From contig NZ_BMUF01000005.1 in the NCBI RefSeq assembly GCF_014650055.1, positions 433,330 through 497,329 on the forward strand: 64,000 nucleotides of DNA, read 5' to 3'. Position 1 is the first letter of the stretch. Each line of letters begins with the position of its first letter. The notes below the pieces were generated by a model. The model worked only from the letters and a program-made list of their open reading frames with translations. It was not told where the DNA came from and ran no database searches. Below are positions 62,393 to 64,000 of this stretch, piece after piece. The stretch comes from Streptomyces malachitofuscus. GTDB taxonomy: Bacteria; Actinomycetota; Actinomycetes; Streptomycetales; Streptomycetaceae. A program made the position numbers and the translations under genes.

Positions 62393-63076
62393 TCAGACGG
62401 CCTTGTTGCGCCGGCGCGCCAGCTCGTCCATCGGGTTGTGGCCGACCAGGGTCTCGCCGGTGTCGATGCGCTCCCCGTGCAACTGCGAGAGCGCGCTCTC
62501 GACGTCCCGCCACACCACGCCCACCGCGATGCCGAAGACGCCCTGGCCGCCCTGGAGCAGCGAGTGCACCTCGTCGGGCGAGGTGCACTCGTAGACCGTG
62601 GCTCCGTCGCTCATCAGCGTCATGCGCTCCAGGTCGCTGAAGCCGCGCTCGCGCAGATGCTGTACGGCGGTGCGGATGTTCTGCAGTGAGACGCCGGTGT
62701 CCAGGAACCGCTTGACGATCTTCAGGACGACGACGTCGCGGAAGCTGTACAGCCGCTGTGTCCCCGACCCATGGGCCGGTCTCACACTGGGCTCGACCAG
62801 TCCGGTCCGGGCCCAGTAGTCGAGCTGCCGGTAGGTGATGCCGGCGGCCGCGCAGGCCGTGGGACCCCGGTAGCCGATCTCCTCGGACGCCATGGCCGCC
62901 GCCCCTCCGCCGTCCGGCACCGCCGTCGGCCGCTGCGGAACGTGATCGATCGGGCTGCTCTGCACCGGGTACGCCCCGCCCACGCGGAGCCGCGAGCTCT
63001 GGGGAGGATACGGCCCGCTCGCCCCGAAACCGGGTTCGGGGGCACCCCCAGCCGTACCGTCGCCGCTGCTTCTCAC
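62393..63076 (-). CDS. MerR-family regulator
   Basis: A 227-residue MerR-type protein. A Pro/Gly-rich N-terminal segment of about 60 residues precedes the winged helix (GPTACAAAGITYRQLDYWAR, then TGLVEPSV) and a helical part (FRDVVVLKIVKRFLDTGVSL, QNIRTAVQHLRERG). GTG 63076 is chosen because GGAGG lies six bases upstream; an internal ATG before ASEEIGYRGP could also be used. Context (bifunctional nuclease and FtsR-like gene) matches a conserved actinobacterial cluster. Confidence 0.88.
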   Translation of the reverse strand: MRSSGDGTAGGAPEPGFGASGPYPPQSSRLRVGGAYPVQSSPIDHVPQRPTAVPDGGGAAAMASEEIGYRGPTACAAAGITYRQLDYWARTGLVEPSVRPAHGSGTQRLYSFRDVVVLKIVKRFLDTGVSLQNIRTAVQHLRERGFSDLERMTLMSDGATVYECTSPDEVHSLLQGGQGVFGIAVGVVWRDVESALSQLHGERIDTGETLVGHNPMDELARRRNKAV

Positions 63077-63270
63077 GCCGACCTCCGTCCTTGACCTGCC
63101 TCCTCGACGGTAGGCAGTCACCAAGGGCGCGTCAACGATCGCCACACTCGGCACGCCGAGTGATAATCACCCTAAGAGTGGTTTCCCGTGCCCCACCGCG
63201 GGGAAAGGCTAGCCGAATGCCTTCCGCCGGGGCCCTCGCGGCCGGTCGATGCGACGCCGACCGCCTGCGC

Positions 63271-63744
63271 TCACTGGTTGCTGGTCCCGAAGTCCTCCGG
63301 CGAGATCTGGTCGAGGAACTCGCGGAACTTCTCCACCTCGTCCTCCTGCTCGTCCGGGATGGCGATCCCGGCGTCGTCGAGCACCGTGTCGCTGCCGTAG
63401 ATCGGCGTGCCCGTGCGCAGGGCCAGCGCTATGGCGTCGGAGGGGCGGGCACTCACTTCCACCCCGCTGGCGAAGACCAGCTCGGCGTAGAAGACGCCCT
63501 CGCGCAGATCGGTGATGCGCACTTCCGTGAGCTCCTGTCCGACGGCCTCCAGCACGTCCTTGAACAGGTCGTGGGTCAGCGGCCGTGCGGGTGCCATGCC
63601 CTGCTGGGCGAAGGCGATGGCCGTCGCCTCCCCCGGTCCGATCCAGATGGGGAGGTAGCGGTCGCCGCCCACTTCACGCAACAGCACGATCGGTTGGTTG
63701 GAGGGCATCTCGACCCGGACACCTACGACATCGAGCTCGTTCAC
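63271..63744 (-). CDS. Bifunctional nuclease family (DUF151) protein
   Basis: A 157-residue DUF151/BFN-domain protein (VGVRVEMPSNQPIVLLREVG, RYLPIWIGPGEATAIAFAQQ, then SARPSDAIALALRTGTPIYG). Plant members have DNase/RNase activity; bacterial function is largely untested. It carries an acidic C-terminal tail. GTG 63744 follows a TAGGGT -10 box by six bases (leaderless). It sits between two MerR-family genes. Confidence 0.9.
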   Translation of the reverse strand: MNELDVVGVRVEMPSNQPIVLLREVGGDRYLPIWIGPGEATAIAFAQQGMAPARPLTHDLFKDVLEAVGQELTEVRITDLREGVFYAELVFASGVEVSARPSDAIALALRTGTPIYGSDTVLDDAGIAIPDEQEDEVEKFREFLDQISPEDFGTSNQ

Positions 63745-63750
63745 ACAGCA

Positions 63751-63756
63751 ACCCTA
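63751..63756 (-). promoter_or_regulatory. Leaderless -10 box of the bifunctional nuclease gene
   Basis: TAGGGT six bases upstream of GTG 63744. No ribosome site is present. Confidence 0.5.
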
Positions 63757-63826
63757 GGCCGTGCCCGGGACGTTTGGGTAGTCGGGCAGGGAACGGGTGC
63801 CCGATCCGGCCTCCTGAGCCGGTGGC

Positions 63827-64000
63827 TCACGGCAGCCGCACCCCCAGCGCCGACCGCAGCAGCGCCGCGTGCAGCTGTACCGCGAGGCCGGCCAGCTCCT
63901 TCGTACGGGCCTCGGCGTGCGCCCGCGTCTGCGGGTTCCGGTGGCGGCGCAGCGGGGCGACCACCTGGTCCACCAGGCCCGCCTCCCGGTCGGCGGCGGC
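63827..64000 (-). CDS. FtsR-like MerR-family regulator, C-terminal end (5' part outside window)
   Basis: The last 57 codons of a minus-strand gene that enters from the right edge. The peptide (AADREAGLVDQVVAPLRRHR, then NPQTRAHAEARTKELAGLAV, QLHAALLRSALGVRLP) matches the C-terminus of actinobacterial FtsR-type MerR proteins, which activate ftsZ in Corynebacterium. The DNA-binding part is not in the window. Gene order (MerR, nuclease, FtsR) supports the call. Confidence 0.75.
   Translation of the reverse strand, partial: AAADREAGLVDQVVAPLRRHRNPQTRAHAEARTKELAGLAVQLHAALLRSALGVRLP

Overview
The window is very GC-rich, with strongly G/C-biased third codon positions. Many start codons are GTG and many transcripts look leaderless. 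The gene content (a divergent EF-Tu paralogue, a glycine-riboswitch-controlled gcvP, and the gcvP / PRC-barrel / dinB / MerR / bifunctional nuclease / ftsR order) points to a Streptomyces chromosome outside any mobile element. I see no rRNA, tRNA, insertion sequence, CRISPR array or phage gene.

Layout, left to right. 0-6 kb: the end of a 4-hydroxybenzoate hydroxylase, a metal-sensor/CDF efflux pair, a YbaK-type tRNA deacylase, an XRE-cupin regulator facing an EamA exporter, and two left-handed beta-helix proteins. 6-11 kb: a broken DedA gene, phosphoketolase, a universal stress protein and a cyclic-nucleotide-binding protein. This group resembles low-oxygen/dormancy gene sets, and its spacers carry related GC palindromes. 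11-21 kb: a thioesterase, a membrane-anchored Q-rich protein, an MFS exporter, a spermidine-synthase-like enzyme, EF-Tu3, an AlkD-like repair protein, a TVP38 protein, a thiolase facing an HxlR regulator, UppP, and a 59-residue protein. 21-30 kb: an SDR, a large lower-GC membrane/TPR protein of unknown function, a SnoaL-like protein, Lnt, and a TetR-controlled flavin monooxygenase plus Gfo/Idh operon. 30-40 kb: a DinB-like protein, lipoproteins, uracil-DNA glycosylase, an orphan peptide-binding lipoprotein, a two-gene SDR/fabG operon with a clear promoter and operator, an Excalibur-like protein, a HipA-like kinase overlapping a DUF3037 gene, and Rieske and PPOX proteins.

40-50 kb: LysR/EamA, then a MocR regulator facing PNPOx-like and PaiB-like flavoproteins, two more EamA exporters separated by a 13-codon ORF, a Clp-N protein, PadR/PhzF, and a CPBP protease. 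49-57 kb: a glutamate-cysteine ligase homologue, two unknown proteins, LacI, an HTH-TOBE protein and a complete modABC molybdate transporter. 57-64 kb: gcvP with its tandem glycine riboswitch, PRC-barrel, DNA polymerase IV, MerR, bifunctional nuclease, and the C-terminus of an FtsR-like MerR protein running off the right edge.

Functional themes are one-component regulators divergent from a transporter or enzyme (ArsR, XRE-cupin, TetR, LysR, MocR, HxlR, PadR), several with palindromic operators visible in the spacer. Convergent gene pairs are often separated by long, almost perfect hairpins that could terminate both transcripts. The least explained loci are the 906-residue TPR membrane protein, the kinase-DUF3037 pair, the 13-codon ORF between EamA genes, and the doubly damaged DedA gene.
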